64,000 nucleotides of DNA from Chondrosia reniformis (GCA_947172415.1 OX359196.1:6449901-6513900); one strand, 5' to 3'. Positions 1-11,561 are shown, counted from the stretch's first letter. Notes: generated from the sequence alone by a model not told the origin. Numbers and translations are program-made.

Positions 1-1
1 C

Positions 2-3000
2 ATCGAGCCAAGGAATTCAGTACCATTTTCAATTGATCAAGATGGATTAGTTAAAACCACTGCTAGGCTGGATAGAGAAAAGGAACCACCTGCCTCTTAC
101 ACCTTCAACATTCTTGCCAGTGATGGTGTGAACAGTTCCTCTTTGCCATTCACTGTTCATATTGTTGACATAAATGATAATCCTCCCAGTTTTGCACGTC
201 TCTTCTACAGCCGTAGCCTGAGCGAAGCTGTCAAAGTTGGATCCAGTGTAATTGATTTGACTGTATCAGATGTTGATTTAAATTCCCAGTTCCACTACAG
301 CTTTGTGTCTGGTAACGATCTGGGTCATTTCTCCATACTTGATAATGGTACTATCATATTAATAGCTATCTTGGATAGAGAAAGATGGCCAACCTACAGT
401 TTGGTAGCCACTGTTCATGATGGACAGTTTTCTAGTATAAATAGAGCTACAGTTAATATTACTGTACTTGATATCAGTGACAGTCCACCATTATTTGATC
501 TACCGAGGTACACATTTGCAATCAGAGAGAATTTGCAATCTAATTCAATTTTTGGCTTAGTTAGAGCAACAAGTGAAGACCAAGAGCACAATGGATTAAA
601 ATATTCGATTGAACCTGGAGATAGCCACTTTATAGTCACCACACATAGTAATGGGAGTGGCATTTTAACTGCAGTCAAGTCCCTTGACAGAGAAGAGGTG
701 GAGGTGTATAATTTAACAATGGTTGCCACGACAACTGGGCAGGTAGTCATATCAGAAGGTGTTCCACTGACTATTAAAGTCTTGGATGAAAATGATAATG
801 GCCCAGTCTTTCCCATGACAGAGATGACAATTGATATTTCGGAGAGTTTTCCGGTTGGTAGTGTATTGTTCACAGCTGCTGCACTTGATGTGGACTTGCC
901 AGAGAATATCGATCACAGTTACTCCCTTTCAGGACAATTGGGAGGAAACTTTAATGTTGATCCACAGACAGGAGAGGTACGCTTAGAGTCTCCTTTGACC
1001 TTTGAATCACCAACTACTGTATGGTTTTCAGTGGTAGCTACAGATGGAACACACGATGCAACAACACTAAGAGTGAACATCAACGTCACAGAAACACATG
1101 AGAATGCTCCAAATTTCCCTGATAACTTTCCTCATCAAATCCAAATTGAGGAAGAAGCAAAGTCTGTTCAGTTGATCTATACATTCACCATCAGTGATCC
1201 AGACAGCAGTAGTGATGCAGTATCGGTGGCAGTGCACAACACTGATGGACTTGCTAGTAGTTATTTCCACATTACACAAAATGGTCAAACTGCAAAGCTG
1301 TACACCAGCATGAGTTTGGACAGGGAAGAGATTGATACACATAATCTCAGAATTACTCTAACAGACAGTGATGGCCATTTCAGTCAGTTCAATCTAGATA
1401 TCATAGTACTAGATATTAATGATAATCATCCGGTGTTTCACAACCAAGAGTACGATTTTGAGATATTAGAGAACCAGCAAATTGGAGTGTTGGTCGGTAG
1501 AGTAGTGGCTAGCGACGCTGATATTGGAGAGAATGCTTCTATTTTATACTCCCTTCACAGTCCATCAAACTACTTCTCTATTGATGAAACAAACGGTGAC
1601 ATCACGACTACAGCTATCTTGGATCGAGAGATGGATCCAACTTTTTCTCTCAAAGTAATAGCAAGAGACCAAGGAATACCTAACAGTCAGGAAAGAATTG
1701 TACAGGTCTCCATTCGAGTATTAGATGAAGATGATAATGCTCCAGTGTTTGATCCATTTGCTAGCTACTCCATTTTAGTTCATGAGAATGTTCCCCCTGG
1801 CCATGTTATCACACGTATAGTCACTACTGACCGAGATGAAGGTAGCAATGCTGAGATAGCCTTGAGCATTCTTGATCCATACTATGCAGCAGGACCTTTT
1901 GAAATATTTGGAAACAACCTTATAGTAAGTGGCAAAATTGATTATGAATCTCAGACTAGATACATCCTTCATATCCAAGCACTAGATGGAGGGGGACTTT
2001 TGTCAACTAAAGTCTTCAATATTACTTTGGGCAATGTCAACGATGAGTTTCCTATATTTGCTGAGGGCTCATTTTCTGCAACCATTAATGAAGACATTCC
2101 AAGAGGGACCACAGTAGGAGTGGTAAGGGCCACAGATAGAGATAACGGTCAAGGAGGCATTGTTACCTTCACTCTTGGTAAAGGGAACTTTAAGGAAAGC
2201 TTTGATATCAGTGATGATGGGGTCATTACAACAGCAAAATTATTAGACTTTGAAGAAAAGGAGATGTTTGAACTAGAAGTGATAGCTACAGATACAGGGA
2301 GTCCTTCTCTTTCAAATGTGCATGCATTTACAGTCAACCTGGTTGATGTCAATGACAACTTTCCTCGTTTTCCGACCAATTCCATCAGTGGGCAGATCAG
2401 TGAAAATGCAGGGGAAGGTACCTCTGTGATGGAAATTACCGCTACTGATAAAGACAGATTGGATTCTGGTAAATTAGTTTATTCTATTTTACAGCAGATT
2501 CCTCATGGGGACTTTTTTACCATTAACTCTGAATCTGGAGAGATCTCGGTGGCAGGTACTCTAGATTATGAGACTCACACAAATCACATCCTACTGGTAC
2601 AGGTGATGGATGAAGCAGGTCACACTAACGCCACATTTGTGATAATTTACCTTGGTAACGCTGATGACAACAAGCCAGTGTTCAGGCCGCCTTTACCAAC
2701 AGATTTGAATGTACCAGAGAATTATCCTACTGGTCAACCCATTGCTACCATCTCAGCCATAGACCCAGACAATCCCATATATAGCTCAGTTGACCTAGCT
2801 TTAGATGGAGATTTTGTAGCTTTCTTTACTATTGATTCTGCACATTTTCACCTTGAACTGGCATCCTCACTTAATGCAGAAGAACACCAGACCATGACAG
2901 TGACTGTTAGAGCTACAGACAAAGTTTCACAGCAGTCTACTGAAGAAGTTATCACCATCCATGTGCTAGATGTAAATGATAATGATCCCTTGTTCACTTC

Positions 3001-6000
3001 AGTGCTAAACACTTTCTCAATCCAGGAGAATTCTCTCCTTGGTAGTGAGGTAGGCGGTGTCACTGCTGATGACTATGATGTGACATTCAACACCATTACC
3101 TACAAGCTAGACCCTCCTTCATCCAATTTTACAATTGATTCAAATACTGGAATAATAAAATCACAAATAGTGTTTGATTTTGAGGCCCTTGCTGAAGATG
3201 AAAAGATGTACAAACTTACAGTTGTGGCTAGTGATAATGCATTAGAAAGAAGATCAGTAAGTACAACTGTCACTGTTGAAGTAACTGATGCAAATGACCA
3301 CGAACCCATATTTGCTGAATTCAAGTATTATAAAAACATTAATCAAGCAGCTACTGCAGGCAGCAATATTGCAACAGTTACAGCTGAAGATGAAGATACA
3401 GGACTACATGGGCAGCTGCGCTACACACTTGAGGGGAATAGCTATTTCTCAGTAAGAGAGAGTAGTGGTCAAATTTACTTGACTCGCCAGTTTGATGGAA
3501 ATCAACAAAGTACATATGAGCTAAATCTCACAGCCACAGATAATAGTCATCCTTTTCACACTACAACAGTAACCGTAGTCATGTCACTGATCACAGCTGG
3601 AGACAAACCTCCACAGTTCTCACAATCTACCTATATCTTCTCTATCAAGGAAAACTCCCAGTCTGGTATAACTGTTGGTTCCATTAGTGCATCAGATGAT
3701 GATGTGGGAAGTAATGGTATTATCACATACTCCCTTTTGCCACAAATCTCCCTCTTCTCTGTTAGCTCAAACGGCAATCTGATTCTAGAAGAATCTCCTG
3801 ACCGTGAAGTTGAGTCATCCTATGTCTTCTTTGTCATTGCAAGGGATGGTTCAGGCCGAAGCATTTCTGCTCAAGTTATTGTCAATATTACAGACGAAAA
3901 TGATTTAACACCACAGTTTGTCAACCTTCAACAAGACATACGGCTTACTCCTGTTCCTGGGACAAACTACCTTTTATTTACTCTACAAGTGGTTGATGAT
4001 GATGAGGGAGAGAATGGAACAGTCACATTTTCAGTATCTCCATTAAACATTCCAATCCAAGTAGACCCTTCCAATGGAGAGGTTCGTACAAAGGAAGCAC
4101 TCACTGAAGGGACTAACTTTGAAGCTACCTTTGGCATTCAAGATGGCGCAATCTCTAGCCCCCGATCCAACTCAGCAATTGTAAGCTTCAGTGTGGTGGA
4201 CACAAGTGAAATAATCCCACAGTTTGGGCTTGATTCTCCTCACAGTGTGTATGTGTCAGAAAGTGCTGAGGTTGGTAGTGTCGTCCATACCTTTTCTGCC
4301 TCAAGCCATCTGCTATCAGATCCACCTCGTACTTACACTGTTGTACACTCTAATGCACCAAAAGGACTTTTCAAGGTCATTCCATCAACTGGTGACCTCG
4401 TGCTCCTAGATGAACTAGATTATGAAAATGTGACGTCATACAGCTTTACTGTGGAGGCTAGACAGGAGGTTGGTCTAAAATGGCTCTCAGACTATTTAGA
4501 TGTTGTGATTGAAGTAGAAGATGAGAATGACAATGATCCAATATTTGTGCAACCAGTGATTTCTCCAATTTCAGAAAGTGAAACAAAAGGAACTGTTTTA
4601 TTTCAGGTTACTGCTATTGACAGGGATACGGGTGATGCTGGAAGGGTTCAATATTCAATCAAGAATCAAAGTTATATTCCAGCTCTTAGAATCCACTCCC
4701 AAACTGGCCAGGTCACTGTTGATTCAGGTCTGGATGCTGAAAGAAGTAATACTTTCAACCTAGTTGTGCAGGCCAAAGACAAAGGTCGAAACCCGCATTC
4801 ATCACTGCTGTCTATTGTTTTTGAAGTTTTGGATGAAAATGACAACAGGCCAATATTCCATGGGAACGATTATGTTTCTTTGGCAGAGGACTCTAGTTTG
4901 AATACACTGGTCTACATTGCCCATGCCAATGATAGTGATGTGTCATCAAATCTACTGTACTCTATTGTCTCTGAGAATGCCTACTATGAAGATGAACCAG
5001 TGACCCAAACTGCTAACACTTTTGTTATCACAAATCCTGCATCAGGAGAAGTGTTGCTAAGCAATGAACTAAACAGGGAAATAGTGGACAAATATGTGTT
5101 AACTGTTAGAGTGAATGATAGTGACATGTATTTTGCAGATGTTAAGGTAACCATTAATGTGGCAGATGTCAATGATAACCCACCAAAATTTCGTGAAACA
5201 GAGCTACACTTTAGTATCTATGAGCAGCTTGCTGCAGGATCATCTGTGTTTAAAGTAGCTGCTACAGATGAAGATATTTCTAGCAATGGGGAGATTCATT
5301 ACCATATTTCAGACAGTGCTAATCTGTTTGCTATCAATGAAAGAACTGGTGAAGTGACTTTAGTCAGTGCTGCTCCTGACTTTGATTTGACCAGCACTAA
5401 TGAAATATCAGGAGCAGTGACGGCTAGTGACCGTGGATCTCCTCAAAAGAGCAGCCAGGTTTTAATTTTTGTTGCTATCATAGATGTGAATGACCATCCT
5501 CCAGCCTTTGGACAATCAACATACGAATTTTTAATTTTTGACAACTTGACAGTTGGACACCCCCTCTCTCCTCTAGTAGCTGCCACAGATTCAATGGATT
5601 CTGACAATAACAATAGAATAGCATATCGCATTGATCCAGTGGACAAGGTAGCAGGACAAATGTTTCAAATTGATAATAATGGAAGGCTAACAGTTAGATC
5701 TACTTTGGTGCCCCAGGAGTATATGTTTGAGGTACAAGCTTGGAATGATTTTCCTGTTCCTTATCTTCCTGAATATGTTCTATACTCTACTACCATGGTT
5801 ACTATAAGGGTCAACCACATGAATGAATTTCCACCCATCTTTTCAAAGTCACAGTACAGTGTAGTTCTTAGTGAGGACACACCACCAGATACTATCATAC
5901 TGACCTTCTTAGCAACTGATCAAGACTATGGAATTGCAGGAGAACTGGAATACTACTTCACTGAAAATGCTCTGCCATTCTCTGTCACAGCCACTCCTCT

Positions 6001-8323
6001 AGGAGGCGTGGTCAAAACTAGTGCTGAGCTTGACAGAGAAACAGCCACCAAATATGAAATCACTCTCCTTGCCAGGGATAGGGGAGAACCCCAAAAGAGC
6101 TCATCAGTAACCATTCACATGACACTGTTGGATGTCAATGACAACAAGCCAACTTTTGCTAGCCCCACTTCAGTAGGGTATGTAAAGGAAAATTCAGCCA
6201 TTTCTACATCTGTGATTAAGGTGTCTGCCAGTGATCCAGATGAAGGGAGTAATGGGACTATACGGTATAGTATAATAAACAGCAACAGTAACCCCGCCCC
6301 TTTTGCTATCAATGAGAATTCTGGTTTAATCACTTCCACTAGTGATTCATTGGATCGGGAAACTGTTGACCAATACTTAATTAATGTATCAGCAGTAGAT
6401 CTGGGAAAGCCATCACTTTCCTCATTTCTAGCATTGACTATCATCATTGAGGATGTTAATGAGCATAGGCCATCATTTAGGAAATCCTCTTATGAATATG
6501 TCATTGGAAGTGGAAAGAATAAGGAAGATGTAGTTGGTTTTGTAAAGGCACTTGACGAAGACAGAAATCCTCTTTTCTACCAGTTTGTGGATGATGTGTC
6601 TACAAGGTTCTTCATCATTAACGAGACAACAGGTGATATTATTCTCATTGCTGAGAAGATGGAATCTTCATCTGTAGTCACTGAAGAATACAGGACAATA
6701 AATGCCATAGTTGAAGTTAGAGATCATATGGTTGCAAATCTGGCCTTTACAGCAAGAGTGAATGTAACACTAGAACTATCTACAGTCTTTTCTCCTGTTG
6801 AAACTCCAACTACTACTCCAACTGTAGATTTGGAACTTTGGATTGTAATAATCATTGGTTTACTTGGTGGCACATCAGCTCTGGTATGCTTTGTTGTTAT
6901 TACTGTCATAGCTGTGCTTTGCTACTATAGGAAAAAGGGATCCTATGCTGTAAAGGATCGCTCTGATAACTCTTCAACTCACTCAAAAAATAACCAGGAG
7001 TTCACTCCTTGGGATCGCTACACCCTCAACTCTGACTCTAATGCCTTTCTTCATAACTTTGGGGATAATTCTATAGAAGGAGGAATGACTAATGGTACAC
7101 TGTCTGCTAGCGAGAACACTGTTATGAAGCAGAGCAGAACCTCCCTTGCAAGAGGTATTCAAGATTCTCCACACAAGTATCGACCAGGCATGGAAATGGG
7201 TGCACTTAGGTACAAAGATTCACCCAATAAATACTCACACTCTTCATCTACAGATAGACTGAGACAAATGCAAGGAACACAGTCATCAATGAGGAGTACT
7301 TCAGACTTGGGAAACACTGTGAATGCTGACTACCAAAGAGAAGAGGGAGTTATGATGGACACTGGCTTCACAGGATCTAACACTATGATGGAAGGCACTC
7401 TCATGGGAAGAGCTCCAGACAACATATCTCATCACAGCACTCACATGTTTGAGGAGATGGGTGGCGGAGAGGGAAATGCCACTGATTACAATCTGAGCCA
7501 GAAGCGCTGGGAATCAGACGATGATTCAGTTAAGGGATTTGAAATTGAAGAATATGGTGATCTAAGATCAAGATCTTCTGGTATGTTGCTTCAGTCTTCA
7601 GGCTTAACATTGGACGATGGTTTCTCCTGGCGAAGATCAAAGGAATCAGATCTGTTCAGATCACAAACAATGGATGTAGCAGTGGATGAAATGACATCAG
7701 GTGCTGAAGAACCTACTTGGCAACCCAATACAATCCACCATCAGCCAACTAAAAGATCTCACTCTTCTCAAGGTCACTATGGCCATCATGGTCGCCAGGT
7801 GGGATACTACAAACAGAGGTCCCATGGTCCAAAACTTGGTGGAAGCTCTCTCAGCATGCAGTACCAAGGAGCAGATGGTTATTACCGGCCACCAGCTTAT
7901 TCTTCTGGCAAGATGAGACCAGCGAGATCCTCTGGAGGTATTTACCCTAGAAAGCCATCCAGTGTTATATCAGAGCCATATCAATATAAAGGTGGATATA
8001 GTTCGAGTGGACGGCATTCATCAATGTCTGGTCAATCATATTTACACTACCATAGAGGTTCTTCAGGTTATGGCTACAATCATGGAAACATGCATCATTC
8101 AAGAAACCATGTCTATGGAAATGATGTGCCAACACAATCAACCCATATTGATTCTCTTAGTCAACCCTCGATCTCACCCATGGATGAGTTTGAAGCAGCG
8201 CTCTCTTATGGCCCCGAGCCTGCTTCCTCTTTTAAGTCATCGTCATCATCAGTCTCAGTAGCTAGTACACAAATCAGCAACAGCATACAACCTCTAGATA
8301 ACCGTCTTGCAGATAACAATTAA
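2..8323 (+). CDS. Dachsous-like giant cadherin, 3' part, single exon (5' end outside window)
   Basis: A large single-pass adhesion receptor that would mediate calcium-dependent contact at the cell surface. The frame is open from base 2, so the gene begins upstream. About 2,770 residues are visible. They hold one partial and about 21 full cadherin repeats, recognised by repeated DxND/DxNDNxP linkers, LDRE/LDYE motifs and A.D.D..NG motifs. No EGF or laminin-G domain lies before the membrane span, which favours a Dachsous-type over a Fat-type layout. The hydrophobic segment (LWIVIIIGLLGG onward) is at about 6834-6930. A Ser/Gly/His/Tyr-rich cytoplasmic tail of about 460 residues follows and contains a PPAY motif (7889-7900) that could bind WW domains. 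The stop is TAA at 8321. The absence of introns over 8.3 kb contrasts with most neighbours. A few linkers are degenerate (TETHEN, ITAGDK, VDTSEI), so some junctions may not bind calcium fully. Family is certain; orthology is inferred. Confidence 0.95.
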   Translation: MEPRNSVPFSIDQDGLVKTTARLDREKEPPASYTFNILASDGVNSSSLPFTVHIVDINDNPPSFARLFYSRSLSEAVKVGSSVIDLTVSDVDLNSQFHYSFVSGNDLGHFSILDNGTIILIAILDRERWPTYSLVATVHDGQFSSINRATVNITVLDISDSPPLFDLPRYTFAIRENLQSNSIFGLVRATSEDQEHNGLKYSIEPGDSHFIVTTHSNGSGILTAVKSLDREEVEVYNLTMVATTTGQVVISEGVPLTIKVLDENDNGPVFPMTEMTIDISESFPVGSVLFTAAALDVDLPENIDHSYSLSGQLGGNFNVDPQTGEVRLESPLTFESPTTVWFSVVATDGTHDATTLRVNINVTETHENAPNFPDNFPHQIQIEEEAKSVQLIYTFTISDPDSSSDAVSVAVHNTDGLASSYFHITQNGQTAKLYTSMSLDREEIDTHNLRITLTDSDGHFSQFNLDIIVLDINDNHPVFHNQEYDFEILENQQIGVLVGRVVASDADIGENASILYSLHSPSNYFSIDETNGDITTTAILDREMDPTFSLKVIARDQGIPNSQERIVQVSIRVLDEDDNAPVFDPFASYSILVHENVPPGHVITRIVTTDRDEGSNAEIALSILDPYYAAGPFEIFGNNLIVSGKIDYESQTRYILHIQALDGGGLLSTKVFNITLGNVNDEFPIFAEGSFSATINEDIPRGTTVGVVRATDRDNGQGGIVTFTLGKGNFKESFDISDDGVITTAKLLDFEEKEMFELEVIATDTGSPSLSNVHAFTVNLVDVNDNFPRFPTNSISGQISENAGEGTSVMEITATDKDRLDSGKLVYSILQQIPHGDFFTINSESGEISVAGTLDYETHTNHILLVQVMDEAGHTNATFVIIYLGNADDNKPVFRPPLPTDLNVPENYPTGQPIATISAIDPDNPIYSSVDLALDGDFVAFFTIDSAHFHLELASSLNAEEHQTMTVTVRATDKVSQQSTEEVITIHVLDVNDNDPLFTSVLNTFSIQENSLLGSEVGGVTADDYDVTFNTITYKLDPPSSNFTIDSNTGIIKSQIVFDFEALAEDEKMYKLTVVASDNALERRSVSTTVTVEVTDANDHEPIFAEFKYYKNINQAATAGSNIATVTAEDEDTGLHGQLRYTLEGNSYFSVRESSGQIYLTRQFDGNQQSTYELNLTATDNSHPFHTTTVTVVMSLITAGDKPPQFSQSTYIFSIKENSQSGITVGSISASDDDVGSNGIITYSLLPQISLFSVSSNGNLILEESPDREVESSYVFFVIARDGSGRSISAQVIVNITDENDLTPQFVNLQQDIRLTPVPGTNYLLFTLQVVDDDEGENGTVTFSVSPLNIPIQVDPSNGEVRTKEALTEGTNFEATFGIQDGAISSPRSNSAIVSFSVVDTSEIIPQFGLDSPHSVYVSESAEVGSVVHTFSASSHLLSDPPRTYTVVHSNAPKGLFKVIPSTGDLVLLDELDYENVTSYSFTVEARQEVGLKWLSDYLDVVIEVEDENDNDPIFVQPVISPISESETKGTVLFQVTAIDRDTGDAGRVQYSIKNQSYIPALRIHSQTGQVTVDSGLDAERSNTFNLVVQAKDKGRNPHSSLLSIVFEVLDENDNRPIFHGNDYVSLAEDSSLNTLVYIAHANDSDVSSNLLYSIVSENAYYEDEPVTQTANTFVITNPASGEVLLSNELNREIVDKYVLTVRVNDSDMYFADVKVTINVADVNDNPPKFRETELHFSIYEQLAAGSSVFKVAATDEDISSNGEIHYHISDSANLFAINERTGEVTLVSAAPDFDLTSTNEISGAVTASDRGSPQKSSQVLIFVAIIDVNDHPPAFGQSTYEFLIFDNLTVGHPLSPLVAATDSMDSDNNNRIAYRIDPVDKVAGQMFQIDNNGRLTVRSTLVPQEYMFEVQAWNDFPVPYLPEYVLYSTTMVTIRVNHMNEFPPIFSKSQYSVVLSEDTPPDTIILTFLATDQDYGIAGELEYYFTENALPFSVTATPLGGVVKTSAELDRETATKYEITLLARDRGEPQKSSSVTIHMTLLDVNDNKPTFASPTSVGYVKENSAISTSVIKVSASDPDEGSNGTIRYSIINSNSNPAPFAINENSGLITSTSDSLDRETVDQYLINVSAVDLGKPSLSSFLALTIIIEDVNEHRPSFRKSSYEYVIGSGKNKEDVVGFVKALDEDRNPLFYQFVDDVSTRFFIINETTGDIILIAEKMESSSVVTEEYRTINAIVEVRDHMVANLAFTARVNVTLELSTVFSPVETPTTTPTVDLELWIVIIIGLLGGTSALVCFVVITVIAVLCYYRKKGSYAVKDRSDNSSTHSKNNQEFTPWDRYTLNSDSNAFLHNFGDNSIEGGMTNGTLSASENTVMKQSRTSLARGIQDSPHKYRPGMEMGALRYKDSPNKYSHSSSTDRLRQMQGTQSSMRSTSDLGNTVNADYQREEGVMMDTGFTGSNTMMEGTLMGRAPDNISHHSTHMFEEMGGGEGNATDYNLSQKRWESDDDSVKGFEIEEYGDLRSRSSGMLLQSSGLTLDDGFSWRRSKESDLFRSQTMDVAVDEMTSGAEEPTWQPNTIHHQPTKRSHSSQGHYGHHGRQVGYYKQRSHGPKLGGSSLSMQYQGADGYYRPPAYSSGKMRPARSSGGIYPRKPSSVISEPYQYKGGYSSSGRHSSMSGQSYLHYHRGSSGYGYNHGNMHHSRNHVYGNDVPTQSTHIDSLSQPSISPMDEFEAALSYGPEPASSFKSSSSSVSVASTQISNSIQPLDNRLADNN

Positions 8324-8603
8324 CAGACTTTTGTATTGAACTTCATTTATTTACATCATTTTAAGCTGCATTTCTTACTGCAAAGATAATTCAAAGATGC
8401 ATATTTAAAGGATTTAATATGAACTAAAATTTTCAGAATATAATCTGTATGTATATGACAACTCTTTTTATGTGAGTTAGTATTATGAGATATAAGAACC
8501 CGAGATAATTAGTGATGTAATTTTAAATTATACTGCACTAGTATTAGTATAATTATAGACAGCCCTAATGTGAATCCAATATTCTCCTAGTTACATTAAT
8601 AGT
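8324..8603. other. Convergent 3' UTR interval between cadherin and CREC gene
   Basis: AT-rich sequence between the cadherin stop and the stop of the opposite-strand EF-hand gene, 280 bases long. I see no gene in it. It should hold both 3' ends. Confidence 0.6.
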
Positions 8604-11087
8604 TTATAGTTCATCCTTCTTCCTTTGAAAGATTTTGAAATCTCGAATATTCTCTAGGACCTCTTCGTGGCTCAGGTTCCCATCCTATATAATTGATTGG
8701 GTAGTAGATATATACAGTTCACACATGCATAATAACTATACATGCATGTATTTATACCCCGGACTATATACGTAACATACGTACATAGATGTGTATCGTA
8801 TGAGCTAGTGGTAGGTATGTAATAGTCTGCCTCTTATTATAGTTCTATATATAACGATTGTGGAATATAATTTGCCTTGGTTGCCAGAGTGTATATGTAT
8901 ATATATACCTCATTTTGATCAGACTCCTTAATGAGACTTTCAGCTACTTCTTCTGAGCTAGCTTGTTGTGCCACAAAAGGAAGCATTTCTTCCTAATATT
9001 ACGTAATAGAACAGAACAGTGCAATTGCATGAGAAGTTGAGAAGATGAAAAGAGTATATGATATTGGAGTTCAAGGTCTCACTTGGTCAAGCATGCCATC
9101 GTCATCTTTGTCAAACTGGGCTATAATCCGTGATAATTCTTTGAGAATGTTCTCCTCCATATCAGAGCTTACTGAATCACCCAATAGTTTGATTGTTGCC
9201 ACTGTCATGGAGAATGAAATTATTAACTGCAACATATACACGACATTAATTACATATATAGTACATGGAAAGAAAGCGAGAAAGAAAAATAGTATATACT
9301 GTATATGACATCAGTTGTATTTTAACCAGCCTTTGTACTCTTCAAAAGACACTTTACTGTCATTGTCAGTGTCAAGCTCTGTTAACAGCTCCTACATAAA
9401 TATGCATAAATATAATAATATATAGAATCCAAGTTATACAAATACACTAGTATATACGTACATATGCATAATATGCTTATTACATATATAAATAATATTT
9501 GTATTTCTATAATAATATGGCGGTTTATATACCTCTACAAGATGGTCAGGAATGTACTGCTCTGGGAAGACTACTATTTTGAACTCCTCTTTGCTCAAAG
9601 ATCCACTTGCATCTGAATCAGCTATCTGGAATCGGAGCTCCATCTGGTGGATGAATCGATCTTTAGTCGTTTCATCATCTTCAAAGTCAGTCTCTATATA
9701 TATATAATAAAAATGTACTTCCCCGATATATATATATATATATAATAGAATACCAACCACTATACCTATACATGTATACCATTATATGGTCAACTGAATT
9801 TATTAGGATTTACATGCCATACAAACCACTTAAAGACTCTTTTACAAATTCATCCAGTGTGACTAGTCCATCCTTATCCGTGTCATATTGCTTCAAGGCT
9901 TTCTCAAATGTAGTTTCTTCATGTATGTTTCGATGCTTAGTGATCCAAGCAATAACTTCCTCATTGGTGATGTTGCTATCTTGATTTAAATCCAAATCTG
10001 AGACTATCCTGAAATGAAAAGGACATTTTCACCATCAAGATTGTGTCATAAGATATCCCAAATGCATCAATAGAGTATAGATGCCACACGTGTTACCACA
10101 TATCCTATACAAGTGTATACACACAAAACCACCACCTTCAGCTTACTGTACACAAGCTAATATATACACTCCCAATTAGGTTATATCAGAGTAGGAATTC
10201 CTTACCTTTTAAGAACCTAAAAAATTACAGGCCACACAATTGGAAGGAAATTGTACGTAACACACAACTTTATGTTGTGCATACTTAATTTGCCACATTT
10301 CAATAATGTCTGTGGTACTCATGTGTGTGTGTAATATATGCTTAAATTAGAATGAACCCATTAATGAAGTGTTTTAGACCACTCCTTGCATAATCCATTA
10401 CTGCCTCTAAGATCACTTATGAACCCACAGTAGAAATAGCATACCTACACAGCCTGCAACTACTGTACAAATATAGTGCAAGTGGCAGCAAAAGAGGAAG
10501 GAGTAGCAAGAATGATAGAGAAGATGTGGATCAAGAGGTTCCAATGCCAGACATAAGTACCTGTCATCTGGTATTAAATGGATTTATTAATGTGTTTGTC
10601 TGTTTTGCAACAGTGTTCTTTTATAACATTTTTTTTAACTTTTTGCTTTCTTTATAGTGCTGCATGGGGCATACTTTCGCCCTAGTGTGCAATGCACATG
10701 ATGCACTTATGAATATTGAATATTGAATATATTAAGTCTATAATTTTGGTGCGATCACAAGTATTAACTGCATTATATATACGCGGGCCATGTCAATGAT
10801 AAAGAATTGTTTATCGCAACTGTATGTTATTTTCAATACGTATGTTTTTTATATATCACGGTTGCTAACTTCATATTTTCTTCGTGATCGTCTTCCTCGT
10901 CTTGGTCTTCAAATTCATAATCATATTCCTCATCGTCTTCTGCATCTCCTGTTGATGGTTCATCAGCAGCTACCGGTTCAGTTTCCTCTCCGCCCTCTGT
11001 GTCTGGCAACTGTGAGTCACCTATATCTCCTGCTGCCCATCCAAACAGGAGGGTAAGGGCTATAACATTGACAACGTTAATCTTCAT
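8604..11087 (-). CDS. Reticulocalbin/calumenin-like (CREC) EF-hand protein with KDEL
   Basis: A calcium-binding protein of the ER lumen. Exon 1 (11087-10860) encodes a signal peptide starting MKINVVNVIALTLL and a long acidic stretch. Later exons (about 10008-9814, 9690-9530, 9392-9310, 9205-9090, 8985-8910, 8670-8604) encode six EF-hand loops. Visible loops are DLNQDSNITNEE, DTDKDGLVTLDE, DSDASGSLSKEE, DTDNDSKVSFEE, DKDDDGMLDQ-EE and DQNEDGNLSHEE. The last two are each split by an intron. The C-terminus reads KKDEL then stop, an ER-retrieval signal. Six EF-hands, a signal peptide and an H/KDEL-type end are the CREC hallmark. An 11-base exon (10206-10216) appears to supply VLKR before the first EF-hand. 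The junctions at about 9814/9690 and 9310/9205 could not be phased cleanly, so those splice sites are uncertain. The start faces the desulfurase-TtcA gene across 474 bp. Confidence 0.87.
10206..10216 (-). other. Candidate 11-nt microexon of the CREC gene
   Basis: On the minus strand, GTTCTTAAAAG is preceded by a T-rich tract ending in AG and followed by the strong donor GTAAGG. Joining exon 1 (ending ...KLAT before donor GTGATA) to this piece and then to the exon at 10008 keeps the frame. It yields VLKRIVSDLD, matching the helix before EF-hand 1 in CREC proteins. Confidence 0.55.
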
Positions 11088-11561
11088 AACTTAATAAAAA
11101 TTATTATTGATTGTTGGTCTCTTTGTAGAAACGTTGTATTATCTGAATCTCGTTTCTTCGTGATGATCTGAATTCACTGCAGCACAAGCTTTTAAAGGTA
11201 ACAGGCACTTAAAAGTCAATTATCAATAAGTAAGAGGAAATGTAACCACACAATCTGATTAGTGATTAAGTGCATAATGTACACCGAGAGATCTAGATAG
11301 ACCTACTAAGTTACCTAGATATAGACTACATGGATGCACTCTGAAGTATCATATCAAGCTAGGGCATAGAGGTTACTATATGTAGTGGAGAACTTCACTC
11401 AAAAAGGAACATATTACCTCCATATCAGAACTTGTTAGCTACCACAAAATTCATGATGTAGACTACGTATATCTATGAATGACTTCAAAAAGTTTGAATT
11501 AAAATCACATGGATCAATAAATGAAAATATTTTTTAATTGAGCAATTGAGCAATACTAAAA
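11088..11561. promoter_or_regulatory. Divergent intergenic region, CREC / desulfurase-TtcA
   Basis: A 474-base gap between two start codons that point away from each other. It must hold both 5' UTRs and promoters. I see no gene in it and no clear TATA box at a fixed place. The promoter role is inferred from gene orientation. Confidence 0.4.

Noticed and set aside
128..130. Cadherin start codon at GTG 128
   Set aside because: The frame is open and cadherin-like from base 2, so the true start is upstream of the window.
415..873. Antisense frames under the cadherin exon
   Set aside because: They are shadows of a long, clearly coding exon on the other strand and show no domain.
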